A stretch of 35,385 bases of DNA. Source: Acidimicrobiaceae bacterium. GTDB lineage: Bacteria > Actinomycetota > Acidimicrobiia > Acidimicrobiales > RAAP-2. Each line of letters starts with the position of its first letter. Position 1 is the first letter of the stretch. The notes under the pieces are model-generated. The model was not told the origin of the DNA, ran no database searches, and saw only the letters and a list, made by a program, of their open reading frames with translations. The DNA is taken from positions 1 to 35,385 of the forward strand of contig PMOE01000086.1 of NCBI GenBank assembly GCA_003161575.1, read 5' to 3'. The position numbers were made by a program, and so were the translations under genes. This document shows, piece by piece, positions 8,528 to 15,297 of the stretch.

Positions 8528-9804
8528 GACCGCAACCTGATCGACTCGGCGTGTGCGGCCAGACCCTCGGTCTCCGCGAGGGTCATCACCGCCGGTCCGA
8601 GCGCGTCGAGGGCCCCCGGTCCCGCCGTCACGGCGTGGATGTGACGGCGGAAGTCGTCGGCCCGTAGGGCCGAGGCGAACCGGGCCGAGCGATTGGTTGG
8701 GAGCACGTGGTTCGGACCGGCCACGTAGTCACCGAGACTGGCCGGAGATCCCGGGCCGCAAAAGACCGCTCCGGCCGCCCGCACCAACGGCAAGAGCGCC
8801 TCGGCGTCGTCCACCATCAGCTCGAGGTGCTCGGGGGCCACGACGTTGGCAACGGCCATGGCGTCGTCCACCCCGTCAACGAGGCAGGCGTAGCCGCCCC
8901 GGCCAAAGGTTGCTTCCAAGTCGGCCCGGCGGGGAGAGGCCGCCACCAGCCGCTCGACCTCAGCACTCACTTCGGCTGCCTTATCGGGCGACCAGGTGAC
9001 CAGCCAGGCCAAACCGTCCGGCCCGTGCTCGGCTTGTACGACCAGGTCAATGGCGGCCAGCACCGCCGGCGTCTCGGGGCCGGCGACAACGACGACCTCG
9101 GAAGGACCGGCAAAGGCGGACGCCACGCCTACGACACCGGACACCTGCCGTTTGGCCTCGGCCACATACAGGTTGCCCGGTCCGACGATCACGTCCACCC
9201 GGGCGATCGTCTCGGTCCCGTAGGCCATGGCGGCGATGGCTTGCGCTCCGCCGACCGCATAGATCTCGTCGATCCCGGCGATCGAGGCCGCGGCCAAGGT
9301 CGCGTCGTCGATATGACCGCTGGGGCCGGGGGGCACACACAGCACCACGTCGGGAACCCGGGCCACCCGCGCCGGTGCTGCGCACATGAGCACGGTCGAG
9401 GGGTAGCGGGCCCGGCCCCCTGGTGCGTAACAGCCGGCGCGTTCGACCGGGCGCAGGAGGTGGCGGACCGTCACACCCCCAGAGGAGAAGTCACCCGGCG
9501 GCGTGCCCTCGTTTGCGTGGTAGTCGTAGATCCGCCGATACGCGAGCTCGAGTGCGTCGTGCAACGCGGGTGGCACTCGCTCGGCCGCCCCCGCAACCTC
9601 TTGGGCGCTCACCCGCAGCTCCTCGACGACCGCCCCGTCGAACTCGGCCGTCAGGGCGCCGACCGCGGCGTCACCCTCGGCCCGCACCCGGGCGATGATT
9701 CCCGACACCACTCCGGCCACGTCTTCGCCGGCATCGACTGGACGCGGCAAGTCCTCGTCGAAGGGCGGGCGGCGGCCGCGCAGATCGAGTGGGGTGAGCA
9801 ACAT
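8524..9804 (-). CDS. hisD: Histidinol dehydrogenase, first gene of the his operon
   Basis: Zinc enzyme that oxidises L-histidinol in two NAD-dependent steps to histidine. The 426-aa length is typical. Zinc and catalytic residues are visible: Gln257 and His260 in VQAEHGPDG, Glu325/His326 in APEHLEL, Asp359 in SLGDYVAGPNH and the C-terminal His418. The ATG at 9804 begins the operon; the next upstream gene is divergent. A TAGCAT box lies nine bases before the ATG, so the message may be almost leaderless, and there is no room for a his leader peptide or attenuator. Confidence 0.96.
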   Translation of the reverse strand: MLLTPLDLRGRRPPFDEDLPRPVDAGEDVAGVVSGIIARVRAEGDAAVGALTAEFDGAVVEELRVSAQEVAGAAERVPPALHDALELAYRRIYDYHANEGTPPGDFSSGGVTVRHLLRPVERAGCYAPGGRARYPSTVLMCAAPARVARVPDVVLCVPPGPSGHIDDATLAAASIAGIDEIYAVGGAQAIAAMAYGTETIARVDVIVGPGNLYVAEAKRQVSGVVGVASAFAGPSEVVVVAGPETPAVLAAIDLVVQAEHGPDGLAWLVTWSPDKAAEVSAEVERLVAASPRRADLEATFGRGGYACLVDGVDDAMAVANVVAPEHLELMVDDAEALLPLVRAAGAVFCGPGSPASLGDYVAGPNHVLPTNRSARFASALRADDFRRHIHAVTAGPGALDALGPAVMTLAETEGLAAHAESIRLRS

Positions 9805-9813
9805 GGGTCCCCG

Positions 9814-9819
9814 ATGCTA
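9814..9819 (-). promoter_or_regulatory. -10-like box of the his operon
   Basis: TAGCAT reads on the minus strand nine bases before the hisD ATG. It fits the TANNNT consensus known from actinobacterial -10 elements. No clear -35 was seen. Initiation would leave a 5' leader of only a few bases. Confidence 0.45.
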
Positions 9820-9854
9820 CCTGGGCCGATACCCCAACCCGGCTGGTCGTCAAC

Positions 9855-9869
9855 GCGCGTCGAACGCGC
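9855..9869. promoter_or_regulatory. Inverted repeat between hisD and the divergent small gene
   Basis: GCGCGT and ACGCGC form a perfect six-base inverted repeat around CGA, 51 bases upstream of the hisD start and about 75 upstream of the divergent gene. The position suits an operator, but six-base GC arms arise easily by chance in this genome. Confidence 0.25.
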
Positions 9870-9944
9870 CCCGACTTGGCAGTTCGTTTCGAGATCGAAG
9901 CACTCGACTGCCCCCCGAGGCGCCCAATGGGTCATCATGCGAGG

Positions 9945-10142
9945 GTGCAACGGCGCAGCGAGCTCGCGGAACTCTCCTCTCTCACCTCGACGCTAGAAGA
10001 ACTCACCCGGCGGGTCACGGCCATGGCCGAGACGGCCCGGGACCAGGGCGACGAGGACCTGGCGATCGAGCTGTTCGGGGCCGAACGGTCATTGCACGGC
10101 TCGCTGCGCCGTCTCCGACGGGTCTCGGGCCTCTCCCCCTGA
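9945..10142 (+). CDS. Small helical protein of unknown function, divergent from hisD
   Basis: I do not recognise this gene. From GTG 9945 it encodes 65 aa, predicted mostly alpha-helical and charged, with heptad-like leucines (LSSLTSTLEELTRRVTAMA) and a second helix with LRRLRRV, so a short coiled coil or helical hairpin is likely. There is no signal peptide and no Cys/His metal motif. The GTG is chosen because a CATCAT box sits six bases before it, the same layout as at other leaderless starts here. An ATG at 9927 in frame would add six residues; the frame opens at a TTG at 9876. It converges on the PIN gene with a 24-base gap. Confidence 0.6.
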   Translation: MQRRSELAELSSLTSTLEELTRRVTAMAETARDQGDEDLAIELFGAERSLHGSLRRLRRVSGLSP

Positions 10143-10166
10143 GCCGGGCCTGAGACCGCGCGACGT

Positions 10167-10559
10167 TCAGACCGCGTAGAGCACAAGCTCGTGGCCCAAA
10201 AGCCCGGCTGCGCTCCGCAGGGCGTTCTGCCGGGCTGCGACGACGGCGGCATTGTGCCGGGCTGCCGCCTCGGCCACGGCGACGGCGACCAGGTCGCTTG
10301 TGTCCGCCCGGGCCGCGAGCTCACCGGCCCGACGGGCCCCTTCGTCACCCAGCACTTCGACCTGTGAGCCGGCGAGCAGGCCCTCCAGACGGTCTACCCG
10401 GGCCTCGGTCCGAAAGGCGTCCGCCACAGCGGAGGCCGGCACCACCGGGACGATGCCGTTGGCCAACGCCGCACGATGCATGGCCCAGACGATGCGATCG
10501 CCCCGGGCGGCCGCCCGCAGCGCCGCCGCGCCGTACACCAGTCCGTCGCGCGAGCTCAT
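10167..10559 (-). CDS. VapC-like PIN-domain protein lacking the catalytic acids
   Basis: The 130-aa protein has the length and pattern of an actinobacterial PIN-domain toxin: LVYGAAALRAAARGDR, VWAMHRAALANG, PVVPASAVADAFR, TSDLVAVAVAEAAARHNAAVV. Active family members use four acidic residues to bind metal and cut RNA. From my memory of the family, the usual LVYDAGAL has become LVYGAAAL (Asp to Gly10), the second-site Glu is Asp47, the usual TSDVVDA has Ala92, and the usual VTSDPDDLR is VAARQNALR, losing three more acids. Only Asp89 of TSD remains there. It is therefore probably not an active nuclease. It shares one base with the upstream antitoxin-like gene (TGATG), so the pair is still coupled. 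Confidence 0.75.
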   Translation of the reverse strand: MSSRDGLVYGAAALRAAARGDRIVWAMHRAALANGIVPVVPASAVADAFRTEARVDRLEGLLAGSQVEVLGDEGARRAGELAARADTSDLVAVAVAEAAARHNAAVVAARQNALRSAAGLLGHELVLYAV

Positions 10560-10825
10560 CAGCGACGACGCACCCGCGAGGCCATTCCTGAGACACCTGA
10601 AAGCAGCCGGGCGAGCAGCGCCTCCCCCGCGGCGATCTCCTCAGCGGTGAGAGCTCCCGCCTCGGCCTCCCACGCCGCCACACCCCGAAGACCTCGACGG
10701 ACACGCAGTTGGCGCTCGGCGGCGCTCGAGAGCCAGGCACTGAAGGACACCCCGTCCTCCTTGGCCGCCGTTTCGACGGCGCTGGCCACCTCATCGGCAA
10801 GAGAGACTGATCGCTTGGTGACCAC
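10559..10825 (-). CDS. Ribbon-helix-helix antitoxin-like protein (VapB type)
   Basis: The 88-aa protein starts with a likely RHH DNA-binding segment (VTKRSVSLADEVASAVETAA followed by GVSFSAWLSSAAERQL). It ends in a helical, acidic part (WEAEAGALTAEEIAAGEALLARLL) resembling the toxin-binding tail of VapB-type antitoxins. GTG 10825 is preferred because it begins just before the RHH strand and has a TACCAT box six bases upstream; a GTG at 10852 would add nine residues. It is the first gene of a two-gene operon with the PIN protein and probably represses it. Confidence 0.75.
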   Translation of the reverse strand: MVTKRSVSLADEVASAVETAAKEDGVSFSAWLSSAAERQLRVRRGLRGVAAWEAEAGALTAEEIAAGEALLARLLSGVSGMASRVRRR

Positions 10826-10831
10826 GGCCCA

Positions 10832-10837
10832 ATGGTA
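10832..10837 (-). promoter_or_regulatory. -10-like box of the antitoxin/PIN operon
   Basis: TACCAT reads on the minus strand, six bases before GTG 10825, fitting TANNNT and a leaderless start. It also argues against the longer frame from 10852, whose first codons would lie upstream of the transcription start. Confidence 0.45.
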
Positions 10838-10881
10838 GGACCCCAGTAGCACCCCGGTGCGGCGACCTCGGGCACTACGCG

Positions 10882-10910
10882 ACGACGGCGCCCCAATGGG
10901 GCGCCGTCGT
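10882..10910. terminator. Perfect 13-base hairpin
   Basis: ACGACGGCGCCCC and its exact reverse complement are separated by AAT. On neither strand does a T-run follow, as is common for actinobacterial hairpin terminators. It lies between nth (minus) and the minus-strand antitoxin promoter, where it would insulate the two. Confidence 0.5.
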
Positions 10911-10964
10911 GCGAGCGGGCCGGGCGGCGGATCCCGGATTCCGCTCTTATGGAACCAGGTGGCG

Positions 10965-10976
10965 GGAACCGGTTCC
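10965..10976. repeat. 12-base palindrome GGAACCGGTTCC
   Basis: A perfect palindrome in the AT-richer gap. A further copy of GGAACC stands at 10951-10956, so the right half can pair with either copy. It may be a dimer binding site or a structured RNA element; the sequence alone does not say. Confidence 0.35.
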
Positions 10977-11054
10977 TATAACCATCGTACAACACTCGCT
11001 TCGGAAATGCTCCCTCCTTCAGAAGTCCTCTACCAGGGAGTTCCCGAGTAGTCA

Positions 11055-11085
11055 GAAAATGCCTCGAATGGTCCAAACCATTTCG
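11055..11085 (-). terminator. Candidate nth terminator
   Basis: AATGGT (11067-11072) and ACCATT (11077-11082) form a stem around CCAA, extended by flanking CG pairs with one bulge. Read on the minus strand, ATTTT follows a few bases after the stem. It lies about 55 bases past the nth stop. Confidence 0.4.
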
Positions 11086-11140
11086 CACCCAGATTGCACC
11101 GTGGCGAACCGCTCGCCAGCCCGATGGTGGAGGGCGCCCC

Positions 11141-11854
11141 TCAGCGGCTCTTTCGACCGCGCTCCTCGGTCCGTCGGGTGTGCTGCTGCAACGACGCTTC
11201 GACAAAAGTCCCCGCTGATGGGCAGATATCGGCCAGCACGCAGTCGTCGCATCTCGGGGCACGGGCGTTGCAGACCCGGCGACCGTGCAAGATGAGCCGG
11301 AGGCTGAAAGCCCCCCACTGCGCTGGCGGCACCATGGCATCCAATTCGTGTTCGACCGTGACCGGATTCTTCTCCGTGGTGAGTCCGAGACGCAGGCTTA
11401 GTCGGCCGACGTGAGTGTCGACGGGCAGACCCGGGAGCCCGAAGGCGACGCTACGCACGACGTTGGCGGTCTTGCGACCGACGCCGGGAAGAGTGACCAG
11501 TTCGTCGAGTTCGGTGGGGACGATTGCGTCGTAGCGTTCGACGACGGCCTTGGCCATTCCGAGAAGGTTCTTGGCCTTCGAGTGAAAGAACCCGGTCGAC
11601 TGGATGATCCCTTCGAGCGTGGCCGGGTCGGCGCCGGCCAGGGTCTGGGCGTCGGGGTAGGCGGCGAAGAGCACCGGGGTCACCATGTTGACCCGTGCAT
11701 CGGTGCACTGCGCAGAGAGGATCGTGGCGGCCAACAGCTGGAAGGGATCGCCGTAGTCGAGCGCGCAGAGCTCGGTGGCCGTGCCCGGATACTCCTCGGC
11801 CAACCGATCCACGACGACCCGGGCTCGCCCCTTTTTGGTGCGCGGGCCGGTCAT
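11141..11854 (-). CDS. nth: Endonuclease III (DNA glycosylase/AP lyase)
   Basis: Removes oxidised pyrimidines and nicks abasic sites in base-excision repair. The 237-aa protein has the helix-hairpin-helix LPGVGRKTA with catalytic Lys128, the catalytic Asp146 in PVDTHVGR, and the C-terminal 4Fe-4S loop Cys195-x6-Cys202-x2-Cys205-x5-Cys211. ATG 11854 is chosen: a TAACCT box stands seven bases upstream and the divergent mshD starts only 37 bases away, so the longer frame to 12007 is not credible. Confidence 0.95.
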   Translation of the reverse strand: MTGPRTKKGRARVVVDRLAEEYPGTATELCALDYGDPFQLLAATILSAQCTDARVNMVTPVLFAAYPDAQTLAGADPATLEGIIQSTGFFHSKAKNLLGMAKAVVERYDAIVPTELDELVTLPGVGRKTANVVRSVAFGLPGLPVDTHVGRLSLRLGLTTEKNPVTVEHELDAMVPPAQWGAFSLRLILHGRRVCNARAPRCDDCVLADICPSAGTFVEASLQQHTRRTEERGRKSR

Positions 11855-11861
11855 CGGTCGC

Positions 11862-11867
11862 AGGTTA
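11862..11867 (-). promoter_or_regulatory. -10-like box of nth
   Basis: TAACCT on the minus strand, seven bases before the nth ATG. It implies a leaderless transcript and lies back to back with the mshD box. Confidence 0.5.
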
Positions 11868-11878
11868 CCGGGCGGCGT

Positions 11879-11884
11879 TAGCCT
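11879..11884 (+). promoter_or_regulatory. -10-like box of mshD
   Basis: TAGCCT on the plus strand, six bases before the mshD GTG. The nth and mshD boxes are only 11 bases apart on opposite strands, so polymerase can probably occupy only one at a time. Confidence 0.5.
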
Positions 11885-11890
11885 GCCGTT

Positions 11891-12820
11891 GTGGGCGACT
11901 ACCGGGTACAAGTGAAACGCCACGTCGGACCGGCCGACATCGCTGAGGTGACCGACCTGCTCGGAGCCGCCTACGCCGTCGATGGTCATCGCCCTCTCGG
12001 TGAGCACAAATGGCTAGATCTCGTTCACGGCGGCCGGTTGGGTTTCGCCGGACTCTTGGCCCACGAGGTTGACGACGCCGAGCTCGTCGGTTACGGCCAA
12101 CTCACCGGCGGTGACGGGTCGTGGGGACTCGAAATCGTCGTGCACGCGGCCCACCGAGGCTTCTCTGAACACATCGGCCGGGCCCTACTGGTGGCCGCCC
12201 TCGAAGAGGTGGGCCACCAAGGGGGCGGCCACGTGCACTACTGGATCGCCAGGCCGACCCCAGAACAAGACGCCGACGCCCAGTCCCTCGGGTTCCGCCC
12301 AGAACGCGAGCTGCTCCAGCTGCGCGTTCGGCTTCCCCTCGACACCGAAGGCTCCGGCCCGGGACCCGAGGTTCGCCCCTTTGTGCCCGGCGCGGACGAA
12401 GAGGCGTGGCTGGCGGTCAACAACCGAGCCTTCGCCGGACATCACGAACAAGGAAATTGGACACTCGCAACCCTGCTCGAACGAGAAGAGGAGCCGTGGT
12501 TCGACCCGGAGGGCTTCCTCGTGCTCTGGGAGGGCGATCGACTGTGCGGCTCGTGTTGGACCAAGGTCCATACCGACGCCGATCCGGCAATGGGCGAGAT
12601 CTTTGTCATCTCGGTTGACCCCGAATTCCATCACCGTGGCCTGGGCCGGGCCCTGACCCTCGCCGGACTGGACTGGCTGGCCCGGCGCGGCCTCGCCGTC
12701 GGCATGCTGTACGTGGACGAGAGCAACGACTCGGCGGTCAGGCTCTACCGTTCGCTCGGCTTCGGCGTCGACCACCGCGACCGGGCGTACCTGGTCGACG
12801 TGGCCCCAACGAACACCTGA
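11891..12820 (+). CDS. mshD: Mycothiol synthase
   Basis: Acetyl-CoA:Cys-GlcN-Ins acetyltransferase, the last step of mycothiol synthesis; mycothiol is the actinobacterial glutathione substitute. The 309-aa protein has two tandem GNAT domains (about 1-150 and 160-309). Diagnostic segments are EEEPWFDPEGF near the centre, VDPEFHHRGLGRALT (acetyl-CoA pyrophosphate loop) and LYVDESNDSAVRLYRSLGF. GTG 11891 is the natural start, with a TAGCCT box six bases before it and the divergent nth immediately beyond. It converges on the VIT gene with a gap of 15 bases. Other msh genes are not in the window. Confidence 0.92.
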   Translation: MGDYRVQVKRHVGPADIAEVTDLLGAAYAVDGHRPLGEHKWLDLVHGGRLGFAGLLAHEVDDAELVGYGQLTGGDGSWGLEIVVHAAHRGFSEHIGRALLVAALEEVGHQGGGHVHYWIARPTPEQDADAQSLGFRPERELLQLRVRLPLDTEGSGPGPEVRPFVPGADEEAWLAVNNRAFAGHHEQGNWTLATLLEREEEPWFDPEGFLVLWEGDRLCGSCWTKVHTDADPAMGEIFVISVDPEFHHRGLGRALTLAGLDWLARRGLAVGMLYVDESNDSAVRLYRSLGFGVDHRDRAYLVDVAPTNT

Positions 12821-12835
12821 GGCCCCGCGACGTGC

Positions 12836-13564
12836 TCATTGCACTCCGGCACCTACCGCTCGGCCGATCCCGTAGGTAACACTGCTGGCCACGACGGCCA
12901 CCACCAACTGGCGCAGGGCAGAGCGCAGCCGGGAGCGGCCGGTGAAGACGCCAAGCGCCCACCCAACGGTCAGCGAGGCCACCACCCCGATTACCACCGA
13001 GCCCAGCACGGCCGTCGTGCCGGAGGCGAAGAACCAAGGCAACAGGGGGAGCAACGCCCCGATCCCGAACGCCACAAAGGAGGCGGCGGCGGCCTGGACC
13101 GGTGAGCCCAACGCACTCGGATTGATGCCGAGCTCCTCTCGGGCGTGAGTCTCGAGGGCCAGTTCGGGATCGCTCATCATCTCTTCCACCAGCTCCCGGG
13201 CCAGTTCGGGTGCGATGCCGCGCCGTTCGTAGATTGCGGCGAGCTCCCGACGCTCGGATTCGGGACTCTTTCGCAGGGACTGGCGTTCCACGTCGAGCTC
13301 GCGCTCGAGCAGCTCGCGTTGGGCCTGCATGGAGACGAACTCCCCGGCCGCCATCGAAAATGCCCCCGCTACGAGCCCGGCCAAACCGGTCAATCGGACG
13401 ATGCCCGCTCCGGGCTGGGCTGCAGCCACCCCGAGGATCAGCGAGACGTTGGTGACCAGGCCGTCGCTGACCCCGAACACCGCCGCTCGGGCACCCCCCG
13501 CCTGGACGTTGCGGTGGTGGTGCTCGACGCTCTCGCTCTCCTCTTTGTTGGGCGGCTCATCCAC
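12836..13564 (-). CDS. VIT1/CCC1-family membrane protein (iron/manganese transporter type)
   Basis: A 242-aa integral membrane protein of the vacuolar iron transporter family. It opens with the family pattern HHHRNVQAGGARAAVFGVSDGLVTNVSLILG and continues AGAFSMAAGEFVSMQAQRE, where Met/Glu residues line the cation path in characterised VIT1. A cytoplasmic Glu-rich helical region (about 85-145) is where plant VIT1 binds metal, and three more membrane segments follow. The role inferred is export of Fe(II) or Mn(II) from the cytoplasm. The GTG start at 13564 has a TACGCT box six bases upstream. It is divergent from the next gene. Confidence 0.85.
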   Translation of the reverse strand: MDEPPNKEESESVEHHHRNVQAGGARAAVFGVSDGLVTNVSLILGVAAAQPGAGIVRLTGLAGLVAGAFSMAAGEFVSMQAQRELLERELDVERQSLRKSPESERRELAAIYERRGIAPELARELVEEMMSDPELALETHAREELGINPSALGSPVQAAAASFVAFGIGALLPLLPWFFASGTTAVLGSVVIGVVASLTVGWALGVFTGRSRLRSALRQLVVAVVASSVTYGIGRAVGAGVQ

Positions 13565-13570
13565 GGGTCG

Positions 13571-13576
13571 AGCGTA
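13571..13576 (-). promoter_or_regulatory. -10-like box of the VIT gene
   Basis: TACGCT on the minus strand, six bases before GTG 13564, compatible with a leaderless transcript. Confidence 0.45.
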
Positions 13577-13604
13577 GCGATCCCCGGGTGGTTCCCCGCA
13601 CTGG

Positions 13605-13610
13605 CAGAAT
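13605..13610 (+). promoter_or_regulatory. -10-like box of the small membrane protein gene
   Basis: CAGAAT, seven bases before GTG 13618. The same hexamer at the same distance precedes the mscS GTG at 27808, and both genes begin GTGGAC. Confidence 0.35.
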
Positions 13611-13617
13611 CGATCCC

Positions 13618-13956
13618 GTGGACAAGCGCAAGTGGATCGACCAGAGCCAGCCCCAGACCCTGCAGGCCGCCACCATGCTTTGCTACCTCAACGCTGTCCT
13701 GGCGGTCGTCTACTTCCTCGCATTCGGGGTAGGACTGTCCCTCGTCTTGGTGTTGATGGGCGGCGCCGCCTACGGCATCGCCAACGAGTGGCGCTGGGCC
13801 TACTGGGGGGCCGTGGTGCTCGCCGGGATCTACCTGGTCTCGCAGATCGCGTACTTCCGCGTCGGCACCATCTTGAACCTGCTTTTCGCCCTCGTGCTGG
13901 TGGCCCTTCTCCTGCATCGCCAAAGTCGCGCCTACCAAAAGATCTGGTTCCACTGA
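13618..13956 (+). CDS. Small integral membrane protein, unknown
   Basis: Not recognised. The 112-aa product has a short polar start (VDKRKWIDQSQPQTLQAATM) and three to four hydrophobic segments: about 20-38, 40-55, 66-82 and 85-103. It ends with Arg/Lys-rich RQSRAYQKIWFH. Such a protein could be a channel subunit or an accessory to a neighbour, but none of the adjacent genes needs one. GTG 13618 is favoured over the upstream open frame (13588), which overlaps the divergent promoter. A distinct promoter and ribosome site follow before the next gene, so it seems monocistronic. Confidence 0.7.
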   Translation: MDKRKWIDQSQPQTLQAATMLCYLNAVLAVVYFLAFGVGLSLVLVLMGGAAYGIANEWRWAYWGAVVLAGIYLVSQIAYFRVGTILNLLFALVLVALLLHRQSRAYQKIWFH

Positions 13957-14014
13957 CTCGGGTCGGCCGGAGCACCCGGCACCGAGCCATGTCGGGCCTC
14001 CAGCGGCCCTGATC

Positions 14015-14020
14015 TAACGT
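14015..14020 (+). promoter_or_regulatory. -10-like box of the MaoC-menG-menF group
   Basis: TAACGT fits TANNNT and lies 55 bases before the MaoC ATG. The resulting leader of roughly 50 bases would include the strong ribosome site at 14064-14069. Confidence 0.35.
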
Positions 14021-14063
14021 GGCGAGGTGGTCGGGACGGCCGCTTCGATTCCCAGGCGATGAC

Positions 14064-14069
14064 AAGGAG
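14064..14069 (+). promoter_or_regulatory. Ribosome binding site of the MaoC gene
   Basis: AAGGAG lies six bases before ATG 14076. It is one of the few strong Shine-Dalgarno sites seen before a first gene in this window and decides the start. Confidence 0.6.
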
Positions 14070-14075
14070 CAGGCA

Positions 14076-14531
14076 ATGAGCACCACCGTGAGCAGCATCG
14101 ACGAGTTCCACCCGCTCGTGGGCACGCATCTGGGGTACAGCGACTGGGAGAACATCGACCAGGCCCGAGTGAACCTCTTCGCTGACGCCACTGGGGACCA
14201 TCAGTGGATCCACGTAGACCCCGAACAGGCCAAGAGCGGGCCGTTCGGCGGCCCCATCGCCCACGGATATCTCACCTTGTCCCTCGCTCCGGTGCTGTTG
14301 AACAAGGTGCTGCATGTCGACGGCATGACCTTCGGAGTCAACTACGGGTGCAACAAGGTGCGCTTCCCCTCCCCGGTCCGGGTCGGCTCCGACTTGCGCC
14401 TCGGAGCCGCAGTCGCCGCCGTCGACGACGTCGAGGGCGGCGTGCAGGTGACCTTCGACCTCACTCTCGAGGTCAGAGATGCCCCCAAGCCCTCCTGCGT
14501 CGCGCAGGTGGTCTACCGCTACTACCGCTGA
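14076..14531 (+). CDS. MaoC-like (R)-specific enoyl-CoA hydratase
   Basis: A 151-aa single hot-dog fold protein of the MaoC/NodN dehydratase family. The catalytic Asp/His pair lies in FADATGDHQWIHVDPEQA (about residues 34-51), followed by the typical GPFGGPIAHGYLTLSL. These enzymes hydrate trans-2-enoyl-CoA to (R)-3-hydroxyacyl-CoA. The start is ATG 14076 with AAGGAG upstream. It stands 19 bases before menG; whether this link to menaquinone is functional or only positional is open. Family assignment is firm, substrate unknown. Confidence 0.9.
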   Translation: MSTTVSSIDEFHPLVGTHLGYSDWENIDQARVNLFADATGDHQWIHVDPEQAKSGPFGGPIAHGYLTLSLAPVLLNKVLHVDGMTFGVNYGCNKVRFPSPVRVGSDLRLGAAVAAVDDVEGGVQVTFDLTLEVRDAPKPSCVAQVVYRYYR

Positions 14532-14550
14532 TCGGGCCGTCGGTCTCGGG

Positions 14551-15297
14551 GTGAGCACGAGAACGCGAGGGGCGTACGAGCCCGATCTCCCGACGGGCGC
14601 GGACAAGACCGCCAAGGTGCGCTCGATGTTCGACACCATCGCTCCGCGCTACGACCTGGTGAACCGGGTGATGACCCTCGGGCTCGACCAGGGATGGAGA
14701 CGGACCACGGTGAACGCGCTGGCCCTTGCTCCGGGCATGGTGGTCTTGGACCTCGCCTGTGGCACGGGCGATCTGAGCACCATGGCCAACCGGCGTGGCT
14801 ACCGCACCATTGGCGCGGATCTCAGCTGGGGCATGCTCGCGGCCAATCGAACCGGCGAGCCGGCGCTGCAGTGCGATGCCGCCAACCTGGCCCTCGCCGA
14901 TCGATCGATCGACGGCATCGTGTGCGGCTACGCGCTGCGAAACTTCACCGATCTGGCCGGATCACTGCGCGAGGCGGCGCGGGTGCTGCGCCCCGGAGGG
15001 AGGATTGCCGTATTGGAGGTGGCCGCGCCCCCCCGCGGATTGATGCGAAACGGCCACCGGATCTGGTTCGAACGAGTGGTCCCGGTCCTCGGCGCCCTCC
15101 TCTCTGACGCCGACGCCTACCGCTATCTGCCCCGTTCGACGGCCTACCTCCCGAGCGACGTTGGGCTGCGCCGGCTCTTCCTCGACGCCGGTTTCTCCAC
15201 CGTCGGACGTCGGCTCCTCCACGGGGGCCTCAGCCAGCTCATTACCGCAACCCGGGCCGGGCTGCCCGAGCCCCCCGACACCCGGGCGGCCCGGTGA
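14551..15297 (+). CDS. menG: Demethylmenaquinone methyltransferase
   Basis: Class-I SAM methyltransferase of the UbiE/MenG family, which methylates demethylmenaquinone. The 248-aa protein has MFDTIAPRYDLVNRVMTLGLDQGWRR near residues 28-53, the SAM-binding motif VLDLACGTGDLS at about 64-75, GYALRNFTD, and LRPGGRIAVLEVA. The GTG at 14551 is the first reasonable start after the MaoC stop. The stop overlaps the menF start (GTGA), so the two menaquinone genes are translationally coupled. No ubiquinone genes are seen; in an actinobacterium menaquinone is the expected quinone. Confidence 0.93.
   Translation: MSTRTRGAYEPDLPTGADKTAKVRSMFDTIAPRYDLVNRVMTLGLDQGWRRTTVNALALAPGMVVLDLACGTGDLSTMANRRGYRTIGADLSWGMLAANRTGEPALQCDAANLALADRSIDGIVCGYALRNFTDLAGSLREAARVLRPGGRIAVLEVAAPPRGLMRNGHRIWFERVVPVLGALLSDADAYRYLPRSTAYLPSDVGLRRLFLDAGFSTVGRRLLHGGLSQLITATRAGLPEPPDTRAAR

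Larger units (their letters stand above)
10826..11140. other. Gene-free stretch between nth and the antitoxin operon
   Basis: About 315 bases without a supportable gene. It contains the antitoxin promoter, a perfect 13-base hairpin, the palindrome GGAACCGGTTCC, and a weaker hairpin near the nth end. From about 10940 to 11100 it is visibly richer in A and T than its neighbours, unlike all coding parts of the window. No tRNA fold, transposase remnant or attachment-site duplication was recognised. Confidence 0.6.

Noticed and set aside
9805-9944. His leader peptide or T-box attenuator upstream of hisD
   Set aside because: No run of His codons, no T-box core and the probable -10 box is only nine bases from the ATG.
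10965-10976. Palindromic gap considered as an attachment site or IS scar
   Set aside because: No tRNA, no direct-repeat target duplication and no transposase or integrase nearby.
10909-11295. Plus-strand frame across the AT-richer gap
   Set aside because: Half of it is antisense to nth and the product resembles nothing known.
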